64,000 bases of DNA. Origin: Meiothermus granaticius NBRC 107808. GTDB lineage: Bacteria > Deinococcota > Deinococci > Deinococcales > Thermaceae. Below, piece by piece: positions 44,474 to 52,927 of this stretch (positions are counted from its first letter, which is position 1; each line of letters begins with the position of its first letter). The notes beneath the pieces were generated by a model. That model was given only the letters and a program-made list of their open reading frames with translations, did not search any database and had not been told where the DNA came from. Made by a program: the position numbers and the translations under genes. The stretch covers positions 1 to 64,000 of the forward strand of contig NZ_QWLB01000018.1 of NCBI RefSeq assembly GCF_003574355.1. Direction: 5' to 3'.

Positions 44474-45697
44474 ATGGCCTGGGCGGCACTATCGGCATTC
44501 CGTTCTGGATTTCGTTCCCTCGAGGTGCGCAACTACCGCCTCTACTTCTGGGGCCAGCTGGTCTCGCTCACCGGCACCTGGATGCAGACCACCGCCCAGG
44601 CCCTGTTGGTGCTGCGCATCGCCGATAGTCCTGCCGCGGTGGGGCTGGTCTCGGTGTTTCAGTTTCTGCCCTCGATGCTCTTTGTGCTGGTGAGTGGGGT
44701 ATGGGCGGACCGCACCGACCGCTACCGATTGATTTTCTGGACCCAGGCCCTGGCCATGCTGCTCGCGGCGGTCTTTGCGGCCCTGGTGAGCTGGGGACAC
44801 ATCCAGCTTTGGCAGATTTACCTGCTGGTTTTTTTGCAGGGTACGGTGAATGCGGTGAGCCAGCCGGTGCGCCGGGCTTTCGTCGCCAACCTGGTGGACT
44901 CCGAGCGCCGGGCCAACGCCCTGGCCCTGAACTCGGCGGCTTTCAATGGCTCGAGGGTGCTCGGCCCGGCCTTGGCCGGTCTTTTGATCGGCCCATTGGG
45001 CTTGGCGGCGATGTTCTGGCTGAATGCCCTGAGCTTTCTGGCGGTGTTGTGGGGATTGCGCTTGATGGACCTGCGGGGCCTGCCGGTCCTGCGCCGGGAA
45101 GGTCGGGTGCAGCTCTGGAGCGAGCTGCGGGAGGGGCTCAGCTACCTTTGGCGCCATCCCGAGCTGCGCCGCCTCACCCTGTTGGTGGCGTTTATCGGTA
45201 CCTTCGGTTACAACTTCACGGTGATTCTGCCGCTGATCGGCGGATATGTGCTGCACCTGCAGGACAAGAGCGCCGAGTATGGCGGCCTGGGCTCGCTGCT
45301 GGGGTTTGGTTCGTTGATAGGGGCTTTGCTGACCCTCTATGGTGGGCAGCCCCGGTTAGGCCGCCTGCTCTTGGCCTCGGCCCTTTTCAGCGGGGTGCTG
45401 GGGGTGCTCTCGCTTTCTTCCTCGTATCTGGCCAGCAGCCTGTTGCTGCTGGGGCTGGGCCTGACCGGGGTGTTCTTTTCCACCCAGGCCAACAACCTGC
45501 TTCAGCTCGAGGCCCCCAACGAGCTGCGCGGGCGGGTGAGCAGTGTGTATCAACTCCTGCTGCTGGGAAGCACGCCGCTGGGAGGGTTGCTGATCGGTGG
45601 GGCTTCGCACTTCTTCGGGGTGCAGGCGGCGCTGCTCCTGTGCACAGCCTTTTGCTTGCTGGGGGTGGCTCTGGCCCTGCCACTGAGACGGCAATAG
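44474..45697 (+). CDS. MFS exporter, EntS-like
   Basis: 407 aa with about 12 transmembrane helices. Loop 2-3 motif GVWADRTDRYRL and the first helix NYRLYFWGQLVSLTGTWMQT are typical of the EntS/MFS_3 group, exporters of siderophores or drugs. The substrate is unknown. The start at 44474 fits TAGGCT just upstream; the open frame reaches 44381 but that part lacks membrane character. Divergent from the mutase gene. Confidence 0.87.
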   Translation: MAWAALSAFRSGFRSLEVRNYRLYFWGQLVSLTGTWMQTTAQALLVLRIADSPAAVGLVSVFQFLPSMLFVLVSGVWADRTDRYRLIFWTQALAMLLAAVFAALVSWGHIQLWQIYLLVFLQGTVNAVSQPVRRAFVANLVDSERRANALALNSAAFNGSRVLGPALAGLLIGPLGLAAMFWLNALSFLAVLWGLRLMDLRGLPVLRREGRVQLWSELREGLSYLWRHPELRRLTLLVAFIGTFGYNFTVILPLIGGYVLHLQDKSAEYGGLGSLLGFGSLIGALLTLYGGQPRLGRLLLASALFSGVLGVLSLSSSYLASSLLLLGLGLTGVFFSTQANNLLQLEAPNELRGRVSSVYQLLLLGSTPLGGLLIGGASHFFGVQAALLLCTAFCLLGVALALPLRRQ

Positions 45698-45772
45698 CCG
45701 CGCACATGCGGGTACAAATAACCCTGTTGTTTTCCCTGTGACCGGCATAGCTTGGTCTTAAGGGAGGCGGTT

Positions 45773-46339
45773 ATGGCAAAGGCAAGATTTAACACCAATG
45801 TCCACATCCCCGAACCTAGATTGTCCCAATATCTGTTCGCAGACGCCTGGCTATCCCCCTTGTGGCTGGTTTTGCGGGTATACGTCGGATATCTATGGCT
45901 GTCTGCAGGCTGGGAAAAGCTGACCAACCCCGCCGGGGTTTGGGTAGGGAGTAAGGCGGGGGTCGCGGTAACCGGGTTTTTGAGTGGGGCGCTGAAGAAG
46001 ACCACTGGGGATCACCCCGATGTGAGCGGCTGGTATGCCTGGTTTATTCAAAATGTGGCCCTTCCCAATGCAACGCTGTTCAGTTACCTGGTCACTTTGG
46101 GTGAGATCGCTGTGGGTATTGCGCTTATCCTGGGCTTTCTCACCGGTATCGCGGCATTTTTTGCCGGACTGATGAACGCGGCCTATTTGTTGGCGGGTAC
46201 CGTCAGCACCAATCCTTGGATGTTTATCGTGGCCACCTGGCTAGTGCTGGCTTGGCGTACGGCGGGCTATATTGGGCTAGACTACTTTTTGCTGCCCAAA
46301 CTGGGGGTGTTGTTCAATCGCAAGAGCCCATCCAGCTAA
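45773..46339 (+). CDS. DoxX-family membrane protein
   Basis: 188 aa, four hydrophobic segments (LWLVLRVYVGYLWLSAGWEKL, YLVTLGEIAVGIALILGFLTG, AAFFAGLMNAAYLLAG, WMFIVATWLVLAWRT). The first helix with WEKL and the second with GEIAVGIAL are DoxX hallmarks. Members are quinone-linked or protect against thiol stress. GGGAGG lies before ATG 45773. Ends at a strong terminator. Confidence 0.88.
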   Translation: MAKARFNTNVHIPEPRLSQYLFADAWLSPLWLVLRVYVGYLWLSAGWEKLTNPAGVWVGSKAGVAVTGFLSGALKKTTGDHPDVSGWYAWFIQNVALPNATLFSYLVTLGEIAVGIALILGFLTGIAAFFAGLMNAAYLLAGTVSTNPWMFIVATWLVLAWRTAGYIGLDYFLLPKLGVLFNRKSPSS

Positions 46340-46360
46340 AGCTCGAGCCCGGCTCGTCTC

Positions 46361-46389
46361 AAAGACCGCAGTGAAGTTCTGCGGTCTTT
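46361..46389. terminator. Strong intrinsic terminator after doxX
   Basis: A perfect 11-bp stem AAAGACCGCAG / CTGCGGTCTTT, loop TGAAGTT, followed by TCTTT. The A-rich 5' side makes it work in both directions, so it can also end the convergent spoIID transcript. Confidence 0.85.
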
Positions 46390-46392
46390 TCT

Positions 46393-47943
46393 TTAGCGCG
46401 GGACATTGAGAGCGGGAATCGAGGGAAGAGAGGTCAGGCTCGAGCCTGGGTAGAAGTGGGTCAGAATCTGTGGGTAGCTGCGCCCCATCTTCCCCAGGTA
46501 ATTGGCTCCAAACTGGCTCATTCCCACCCCATGGCCATAGCCACCGCCCCAGAAGGTGACCCGCTGCAAACCGCCATTCCCATCGCGCTCCTCCTCCAGG
46601 GCGAAGGCCGCGCTGGGCAGTGTGGGGAAGTTGAGGCTTTGGGTTCCGTTGCTGCGCTCGAGCCCGATATCTGGGCCACCGGTCAGGGCCTTGGTGGGTC
46701 GGATGAGGCTGCGGATATTGGACTCGCGCCGTACCAGGTAGCGCCCGCTGCTGGTCTGCACCTCGAGCCCGGTCACAAACCCTCCTAGAGTGCGGCCTTG
46801 CACGATCAGCTTCTGCAGGGTGCCTAGCTTGAAATCTGGGGTATTGGGCGACAGGGCTCCTTCGGGGGTCTCGACGAATTCCGGGGAGGCTTTAGCGATG
46901 GCGGGCAGGGTTTTGGAGAGGATGGCCTCGAGCTCCCCTCGGCTTAGGCTGACCTTCCAGCGGAACAGGGACGATTCCCCATCGTAGTAGCCCTGGCGGT
47001 TCCAGTTTTTGAAGAAGGCCAGTGCGGCGGCCTCGCCCTGGATGGCCCCAGGGACCGGGCTGGCCTGGGCCTGGGCCTTGAGGTAGGGCTGAGGGTTCCG
47101 GTCCGGCCAGACCTCCTCGAGCGGAGCGGTGCTGCCGGGGCTGGTAGAGAAGAAGTAAGCCTGAATCGGCTGCCCGCCATAGGTCAGGATCTGCCCCCGG
47201 CTGGCCGCAATTGCCGCATCGGTAGCGGGGTGAGTAGGGGTGGCGTTGTAGAGCTGCTCGCTCACCGAGTCGTCCACATCGGCCCCGAACTGCTTCCAGA
47301 AGTTGTTCTCCGGGCCAGCCGCCATCCGGCTGTAGGCGTAGGTGCGGGCCGCTACGGCCTGGGCAGCCAGCGCCTGGGGATGGAAGAAGGGCGGCATCTC
47401 GCTGGGCACCACGCGCTTTAGATACTCTTCCATCCCCACCTCGTTGACCATCAGAAGCCCGGTGTTGAAGGCCCGGAGCCAGAGCCGGCCGGGGTACTCT
47501 GGGTTGGCAGGAGGGGTGCCGCGGGTGGTCGAGGTGATGCGGTAGCGGATGATTCCAGCGGTTTCGGGAAGCACGGCCTGAAGCAGGACCACCGAGCCCA
47601 AAGGGTAGACTTGCCCATCCACCGCAGCCACGATGCTCCCGTTTTGCACGGTGAAGCGCAGGGGGCGCTGGGGCAGGGCGGAGAGGGCCAGGCTTAGATG
47701 TTGGGCATCAGGGCCGCTTTTGAGGCTCAGGGGCTCGTTTAGGGGGGTTAGCTCGAGGCTGGGAAATACGTGCTGGCTTTCGAAATCTGAGGCCCCTAGC
47801 CTATACGATAGGAGCACCCGAAGGGTCTGGTCATTGGATAGGCCTGGGCTGGGGCGGGTCGGGGAGATCAGGACAGCCAGGAGACCCAGCATCGCCGCGG
47901 CGGAACCGAGCAGGGCAAGGAGCGACATCCGGGTCATTCTCAT
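46393..47943 (-). CDS. SpoIID/LytB-domain protein
   Basis: 516 aa. N-terminal membrane anchor or signal (MSLLALLGSAAAMLGLLAVLI), then a SpoIID catalytic region: EYLKRVVPSEMPPFFHPQALAAQAVAARTYAYSR, QAYFFSTSPGSTAPLEEVW and the C-terminal GGGYGHGVGMSQFGANYLGK. SpoIID is a lytic transglycosylase acting on denuded peptidoglycan; the Glu of PSEMPP is the catalytic acid. Non-sporulating bacteria use relatives for envelope remodelling. ATG 47943 overlaps the recO stop codon (ATGA), so the two are coupled. The open frame extends far upstream through recO and is not real there. Confidence 0.88.
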   Translation of the reverse strand: MRMTRMSLLALLGSAAAMLGLLAVLISPTRPSPGLSNDQTLRVLLSYRLGASDFESQHVFPSLELTPLNEPLSLKSGPDAQHLSLALSALPQRPLRFTVQNGSIVAAVDGQVYPLGSVVLLQAVLPETAGIIRYRITSTTRGTPPANPEYPGRLWLRAFNTGLLMVNEVGMEEYLKRVVPSEMPPFFHPQALAAQAVAARTYAYSRMAAGPENNFWKQFGADVDDSVSEQLYNATPTHPATDAAIAASRGQILTYGGQPIQAYFFSTSPGSTAPLEEVWPDRNPQPYLKAQAQASPVPGAIQGEAAALAFFKNWNRQGYYDGESSLFRWKVSLSRGELEAILSKTLPAIAKASPEFVETPEGALSPNTPDFKLGTLQKLIVQGRTLGGFVTGLEVQTSSGRYLVRRESNIRSLIRPTKALTGGPDIGLERSNGTQSLNFPTLPSAAFALEEERDGNGGLQRVTFWGGGYGHGVGMSQFGANYLGKMGRSYPQILTHFYPGSSLTSLPSIPALNVPR

Positions 47944-48629
47944 TCCGCACGATGAGAATTGGCCAAAAGCCCAGCCGAGCCCAGCTCCCCCACGGTATAG
48001 CGGGTGTGGGCTAGCAAGGCCTGCCACAGCCGATCGAGGGGGGCTCCGGCCTCCAGCACCCCGATGGCCTCCCCCCCCGGCAGCCGCAGCACCGCCGCCA
48101 GGGCCTCGAGCCCCTCCAGGCCCAGGTATACCCCGCCCTGTGTGGTTCGTTGGCCGTCCAGCAGATGCTCCCCCTCCCCGCCCAAATCCGCCCCCAGGCC
48201 TGCGGCCTTGAGGATCCGCCAGCCAGCCCAGACGCTCACCAATCGGGGGTTGCTGTGCTTGGCTACCCCCTTCAACCCCGAGATCAGCAGCGGCCACAGC
48301 CGTCCGGCCACCTCCGGCGAGGCCAGGCGGTACGTCAGCTCAGCCAAGAAAGCCGCATAGGGAAAGCGGTTGGGGGCCTCTAGACCCTCGAGGCGGCCCA
48401 CCAGCTCGGCCTGGGTAAGGGTGGGTAGGTCATTGCCGGGTTTTTGGTAAACCTGGTAGCGCAGGTGGTGAAACAGCGAGAGTCGCCCGCTGCGCCCGGT
48501 GGGGCGCAGGGCCTTGCGTGCCACCGCCTGCGCGGCCCCTTCCGGCCCCACAAAGGACAGGATGACATCTCCTGCCGGCAGCGGTTTACGCCCCACCACC
48601 AACCCCTCGCTTACCGCATAGCGCTCCAC
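47940..48629 (-). CDS. recO: DNA repair protein RecO
   Basis: 229 aa. Loads RecA with RecR in gap repair. N-terminal OB fold (EGLVVGRKPLPAGDVILSFVGPEG, ARKALRPTGRSGRLSLFHHLRYQVY) and a helical C-terminal domain (FPYAAFLAELTYRL, LWPLLISGLKG). It contains no cysteine at all, so the Zn finger found in some RecO proteins is absent. GTG start preceded by TAAAAT at leaderless distance. Overlaps spoIID by 4 bp. Confidence 0.85.
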   Translation of the reverse strand: MERYAVSEGLVVGRKPLPAGDVILSFVGPEGAAQAVARKALRPTGRSGRLSLFHHLRYQVYQKPGNDLPTLTQAELVGRLEGLEAPNRFPYAAFLAELTYRLASPEVAGRLWPLLISGLKGVAKHSNPRLVSVWAGWRILKAAGLGADLGGEGEHLLDGQRTTQGGVYLGLEGLEALAAVLRLPGGEAIGVLEAGAPLDRLWQALLAHTRYTVGELGSAGLLANSHRAE

Positions 48630-48726
48630 CGAGTCCTATTTTAGCCGAGCCCGCTCGGGCCCACTGAGCCTTCAAGAAGATTTATCCGGTGGCCCTTACT
48701 CATGTGGGGTGTGCTATTCTGGCCTT

Positions 48727-48963
48727 ATGAACGAGCGTTCCCTACAGGACATCCTCGAGTGGATTGTGCTGGGCCTGCTGATCGCGGTTGCAGTGCTGGT
48801 GGTGCTGTGGGTTGGAGGGTGGCTGTTCACCTTTTTGGGGGCGGTGCTGAAGGGTTTGGCCGGCATCGTCTGGGTCATCCTCAAGTTCTTGGTGCCGATC
48901 CTGATCGTGGCGGCGGTGGTGTACTTCATCGTGCGCTTTGTCAGCCGCCCGAAAGCCGCCTGA
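48727..48963 (+). CDS. Small two-helix membrane protein
   Basis: 78 aa, two long hydrophobic segments (ILEWIVLGLLIAVAVLVVLWVGGWLF and LKGLAGIVWVILKFLVPILIVAAVVYFIV) and a basic tail. No family recognised. TATTCT upstream of ATG 48727 gives near-leaderless spacing. Same strand as the P1 peptidase, 41 bp away, with a perfect hairpin between them. Confidence 0.7.
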   Translation: MNERSLQDILEWIVLGLLIAVAVLVVLWVGGWLFTFLGAVLKGLAGIVWVILKFLVPILIVAAVVYFIVRFVSRPKAA

Positions 48964-48976
48964 GCCGCGCTCCTCT

Positions 48977-49002
48977 CACCCCTCTCCGCAGGGAGAGGGG
49001 TG
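48977..49002 (+). repeat. Perfect 11-bp hairpin covering the P1-peptidase ribosome-binding site
   Basis: CACCCCTCTCC / GGAGAGGGGTG with loop GCAG. The right arm contains the GGGAGAGGGG that would be the Shine-Dalgarno sequence of the ATG at 49005, only 2 nt further on. Confidence 0.85.
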
Positions 49003-49004
49003 TT

Positions 49005-50015
49005 ATGCTGGGCCTGAACATGAAGCCTGGTCCTTTCAATGCCATCACCGACGTGCCCGGAATCCAGGTAGGACACCACACCGACCCCCTCCACCTCACC
49101 GGTACCACGGTGATTTTCCCCGAAGGGGGGGCGGTGGCTGGGGTAGACGTGCGAGGCAGTGCGCCCGGTACGCGGGAAACCGATCTTTTGAACCCGGTCA
49201 ACCTGATTGAGCGTGTCCAGGCCATCGTGCTTTCCGGGGGCAGCGCCTATGGCCTCGAGGCCGCGACCGGTGTGGTGCGCTGGCTCGAGGAGCGCGCCCT
49301 AGGGCACCCGATTGCCGAGCTGAGCACCCCCACGGTGGTGCCCATCGTTCCGGCTGCGGTGCTTTTTGATCTGCTGGTGGGTAGCCCCGAGGTGCGCCCT
49401 ACGGCGGAATGGGGGTATAAGGCGGCCCAAGCCCTGTCGGGGGGCCCGGTCCCTCAGGGCAATGTGGGGGCCGGGACCGGGGCCCGTAACGGCGGTCTAA
49501 AGGGGGGGCTGGGTACGGCCAGCGCGGTGCTGGAGGGGGGGCTGATCGTAGGGGCCCTGGTTGCGGCCAACGCCCACGGGCGCAGCCATGATCCCGTGAC
49601 GGGGGAGCTGTATGGACGTTTTCTCGAGCTCGAGGGGGAGTTCCAGCTCAGCCGAGCCCCCCAGCCCCTTTCTGTTCCCAGCTATGCCGACCTGTTTGTC
49701 CACCCGCCCTTACAGCCTCGCAACACCGTGATCGGGGTTGTGGCCACCAACGCCCGGCTGAGCAAAGCCCAGGCCCAGAAAGTGGCCATGATGGCCCATG
49801 ATGGGATTGCTCGAGCGGTGATCCCGGCCCATACCATGTTCGATGGGGATGTGATTTTTTCCCTGGCCACCGGACAGGTTCCCCTCGAGACCCCGGCCGA
49901 GCTGAGCTTTTTGGGAGCGGTTGCGGCCGATGTTTTTGCTCGAGCCCTGATCCACGGGGTGTTGAAGGCCACCTCGGCTGGAGGGCTGATGTCCTATCGC
50001 GACCGGTACGGATGA
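49005..50015 (+). CDS. P1-family peptidase (DmpA-like aminopeptidase)
   Basis: 336 aa N-terminal-nucleophile hydrolase. GHHTDPLHLTGTTVIF, LSGGSAYGLEAATGVVRWLEE, GNVGAGTGARNG and LKGGLGTAS are the DmpA/L-aminopeptidase D-esterase motifs; the chain is expected to cut itself before the nucleophilic residue in GGLGTAS. Full length for the family. It starts a run of peptide-use genes (M20 peptidase, Dpp-type transporter). The ribosome-binding site is inside a hairpin. Confidence 0.9.
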   Translation: MLGLNMKPGPFNAITDVPGIQVGHHTDPLHLTGTTVIFPEGGAVAGVDVRGSAPGTRETDLLNPVNLIERVQAIVLSGGSAYGLEAATGVVRWLEERALGHPIAELSTPTVVPIVPAAVLFDLLVGSPEVRPTAEWGYKAAQALSGGPVPQGNVGAGTGARNGGLKGGLGTASAVLEGGLIVGALVAANAHGRSHDPVTGELYGRFLELEGEFQLSRAPQPLSVPSYADLFVHPPLQPRNTVIGVVATNARLSKAQAQKVAMMAHDGIARAVIPAHTMFDGDVIFSLATGQVPLETPAELSFLGAVAADVFARALIHGVLKATSAGGLMSYRDRYG

Positions 50016-50087
50016 ACCCGGCATAGGGGGCTCCTTGGCCCCTGCTGACGCTAAAAACGGCTAATTCCACCCTACAAGGAGATGAGG

Positions 50088-51287
50088 ATGACCCCAAACC
50101 TACGGGCTCGCCAAGCCGCTGATGCGGTAGATACCGAAGAACTCGTGCGCCTAACCCAGAAGCTGGTGCAGATTGAGAGCTATTATCCTGGCCCCGGTGA
50201 GGCGGGGATGGTGGCTTTTCTCGAGACCTACCTGCGCGAGCGAGGGTTTCACACCGTGGTACAGGAGGTGGCTCCCGGTCGCCCCAACCTGATTGCCGAC
50301 CTGGGAACAGGGCCTGGGGGCTTAATTTTGGAGGGCCATACCGATGTGGTGCATCACGGCAGCCTCGACCAATGGACGATTCCGCCCTATGAAGCCCGAA
50401 TTGTCGAGGGCAGGCTCTATGGGCGCGGAAGCTGTGACATGAAAGGGGGATTGGCGGCGGCCATCGCTGCGGCGCAGGCGGTTCAGAAGGTGCTGGGAGA
50501 GCCCTCCAAGACCCTGCGCTTGTGCATTTGTTGTGATGAAGAGGGCCTGATGAGTGGGGTCAAGGCCTTTATCCGGGCGGGCTATGCCCAGGGATTCGCC
50601 GGGGCCATCATCTGCGAACCGGAGGAGAACCAGGTATGCCTGTGGCAAAAAGGCGCCATGCGCATCTGGGTGCGGTTTCAGGGACGGATGGCCCATGGGG
50701 CGATGCCCTATGCGGGGGCCAATCCGGTCCCCTCGGCCTCGAGGTTTGTTGCGGGGCTGACCGAGCTCCAATCGCAGCTCCAGGCCCAGAGCCAGCATGA
50801 GTATCTGGGGTTGCCCTGGATCACCCCTACGGTGTTCCAAGCCAGCGCGGGAGAGGGGCAGTTCAATCTGATCCCCGACAAGGTACAGGTGGGGCTTGAT
50901 GTGCGCACCAATCCCGGCCAGGACCACCGCGCGCTCGAGGCGCAACTGCGGGCCCTGCTGACCGCCAGCCTCGAAAACGGTGTGAGGGGGGAACTCGAGG
51001 TGTTTGAAGACCGCCCCGCCACCGAGACCGCCCGGGAAACTACGGTCGTCCGCGCGGTGGAGCAGGCCCTTTCGATGCTGGAGATGCCGCTGGAGTATGG
51101 CGGGGTTCCTGGGGCCACCGATGGCACCTTTTTGTGGGCCTGGGCCGGGCTCCCGGTGGTGACCATTGGGCCTGGGGAGCGAACGGTGCCCCACCAGGCC
51201 GATGAGTTCGTCGGCTTAGAGGAGCTCGTGGCCTCGGCCCGCCTGTATGCCGCCGCCGCGGTGTTGATGCTCGAGGCCGAAGGCTAG
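50088..51287 (+). CDS. M20-family metallopeptidase (ArgE/DapE type)
   Basis: 399 aa. Zn-binding motifs LEGHTDVV (His, Asp), YGRGSCDMKGGLAAA (Asp), CCDEEGLMSG (catalytic Glu pair) and ICEPEENQVC; the lid domain starts near RIWVRFQGRMAHGAMPYAGANP. Removes acyl groups or cleaves dipeptides; the exact substrate is unknown. AAGGAG fits ATG 50088 (6-nt spacing) better than ATG 50082. Upstream of the Dpp-type transporter. Confidence 0.9.
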   Translation: MTPNLRARQAADAVDTEELVRLTQKLVQIESYYPGPGEAGMVAFLETYLRERGFHTVVQEVAPGRPNLIADLGTGPGGLILEGHTDVVHHGSLDQWTIPPYEARIVEGRLYGRGSCDMKGGLAAAIAAAQAVQKVLGEPSKTLRLCICCDEEGLMSGVKAFIRAGYAQGFAGAIICEPEENQVCLWQKGAMRIWVRFQGRMAHGAMPYAGANPVPSASRFVAGLTELQSQLQAQSQHEYLGLPWITPTVFQASAGEGQFNLIPDKVQVGLDVRTNPGQDHRALEAQLRALLTASLENGVRGELEVFEDRPATETARETTVVRAVEQALSMLEMPLEYGGVPGATDGTFLWAWAGLPVVTIGPGERTVPHQADEFVGLEELVASARLYAAAAVLMLEAEG

Positions 51288-51363
51288 AGGCCGCAATGGG
51301 GCGGTTGGGCACATTGCCCCTGATCCCTGTCTAAGGTAGATTATGTCTACCACGGAGGAACCG

Positions 51364-52863
51364 ATGAAAAAACTGCTGATTGGGCTTTTGCTGCTCTCCC
51401 TTTCCCTGGGATTCGCCCAGACCCGGGGGGGAACCCTGACGGTGGCGCTCCAGACCGAGCCCACGGCCTGGGACCCCACCCAAACCCCTGGGGCAGATAT
51501 TGCCCGGGTGGTCTACGACAACGTGCTGCAGGGACTGGTCAAGCGCAACAACAAAGGGCAGATCGTGCCCTCGTTGGCCGAGCGCTGGGTGGTCTCGCCC
51601 AGCGGCCTTACCTACACCTTCACCCTGCGTAAAGGGGTCAAGTTCCACGACGGCTCGTCCTTTGACGCTTCCGATGTGGTGGCCAAGTTCAACCGGGCCA
51701 AAAACCCCGATCAGAAAGTCTCGGGCCACGCCCGCCCGGACTTTTACCGAGATATCGAGAGCATCACGGCTAAAGACCCTTCCACCGTGGTGTTCCAACT
51801 GCGACAGCCCAACAACGATTTCCTCTTCATCCTGAGCCTGCCCGAGTCGCTGATCACCCCCAAAGGGGCCAAGCTAGAGGACATGCGGGTCAAGCCCATC
51901 GGCACGGGGCCCTTTAAGTTTGCGGCCTGGGAGCGCGGGGTAGCGGTGCGGCTCGAGCGCAACCCGGACTACTACATTCAGGGCCTGCCCTACCTCGACC
52001 GGGTCAACTTCCGCTTCCTGGGCGATGGGGATGCCCAGCTCGCGGCCTTGCGGGCGGGGGATATTGACGTCATCGCCTACAGCTTGCTGCCGGAGAACGC
52101 AGTGGTGCTGCAAAAAGACCCCAACTTCAAGGTGTTCAGCGGCCCCTCTACCGCGGAGGCGGTGGCCAGCATGAACAACTCGAGGGCCCCCTTCAACGAC
52201 ATCCGGGTGCGCAAGGCCATAGAGTTCGCGGTGAACAAAGACGAGCTGATTCAAGGGGCCATGCTTGGCTATGGCACCAAGATCGGTTCCATGCGCTCTC
52301 CGGGGGAAGCCTGCTACGTGGATCTCAGCAATTACTACAAATACGATCCCGACCAGGCCAAGGCCCTGCTGGCTCAGGCCGGGTATACCGCCCAGAATCC
52401 TCTCAAGTTCACCTTCAACATCGCCGCCGAATTTCCCTATGAGCGGCGGATTGGGGAGGCCTTGGTGGCCCAGCTCAACAAGCTAGGGGTCATCCAGGCC
52501 AACATTCAGGTCATTGACTTCGCCACCTGGATTCAAAAGGTGTTCTTGGGCGCCGATTACCAGATGACCATCATCGGGCATGTAGAGGCCAACGACACCG
52601 CCACCTACGCCAATCCCAAGTACTACTGGCGCTATAACAGCAAGAAAACCCAAGACCTCTATACCCAGTATCTCCGCGCCCCCAATCAGGCCAAAGCCTG
52701 CGAGGCCTTGGAAGCCATGCAGCGCCAGATCACCGAGGATGCGGTCAGCGTGTGGACCATGACCCTGCCCACCTTGGGGGCGTATCGTGCGGATGTACAG
52801 AACTGGCCCGCCAGCGCCCTGACCTCGGGCATCCTGGTGGCCGAGGTGTGGAAAAAGCCCTAA
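51364..52863 (+). CDS. ABC transporter peptide-binding protein (family 5)
   Basis: 499 aa. Signal peptide (MKKLLIGLLLLSLSLGFAQ, no lipobox cysteine), then SBP family 5: LTVALQTEPTAWDPTQ, VYDNVLQGLVKRN, LAERWVVSPSGLTYTFTLRKGVKFHDG, RKAIEFAVNKDELIQGAMLGYG. Captures di- or oligopeptides (or nickel) in the periplasm. GGAGG before ATG 51364 decides the start. Followed by a 14-bp hairpin and two permease genes. Confidence 0.93.
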   Translation: MKKLLIGLLLLSLSLGFAQTRGGTLTVALQTEPTAWDPTQTPGADIARVVYDNVLQGLVKRNNKGQIVPSLAERWVVSPSGLTYTFTLRKGVKFHDGSSFDASDVVAKFNRAKNPDQKVSGHARPDFYRDIESITAKDPSTVVFQLRQPNNDFLFILSLPESLITPKGAKLEDMRVKPIGTGPFKFAAWERGVAVRLERNPDYYIQGLPYLDRVNFRFLGDGDAQLAALRAGDIDVIAYSLLPENAVVLQKDPNFKVFSGPSTAEAVASMNNSRAPFNDIRVRKAIEFAVNKDELIQGAMLGYGTKIGSMRSPGEACYVDLSNYYKYDPDQAKALLAQAGYTAQNPLKFTFNIAAEFPYERRIGEALVAQLNKLGVIQANIQVIDFATWIQKVFLGADYQMTIIGHVEANDTATYANPKYYWRYNSKKTQDLYTQYLRAPNQAKACEALEAMQRQITEDAVSVWTMTLPTLGAYRADVQNWPASALTSGILVAEVWKKP

Positions 52864-52876
52864 CCCAAACCCTGAG

Positions 52877-52912
52877 GCCCTAGGCCGCCGCAGCCCCTCG
52901 GCGGCCTAGGGC
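52877..52912 (+). terminator. Intra-operon hairpin between binding protein and permease
   Basis: A perfect 14-bp GC-rich stem (52877-52890 with 52899-52912), loop CAGCCCCT, without a T-run. It begins 13 bp after the stop codon. Confidence 0.75.
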
Positions 52913-52927
52913 ATTCAAAATCTGCCC

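Noticed and set aside
46393-47943. Evidence of sporulation from SpoIID
   Set aside because: The SpoIID/LytB domain occurs in many non-spore-formers and no other sporulation gene is seen.
48702-49004. A 101-residue N-terminal extension of the P1 peptidase
   Set aside because: It overlaps the small membrane-protein gene in another frame and has no family similarity; the peptidase core starts at 49005.
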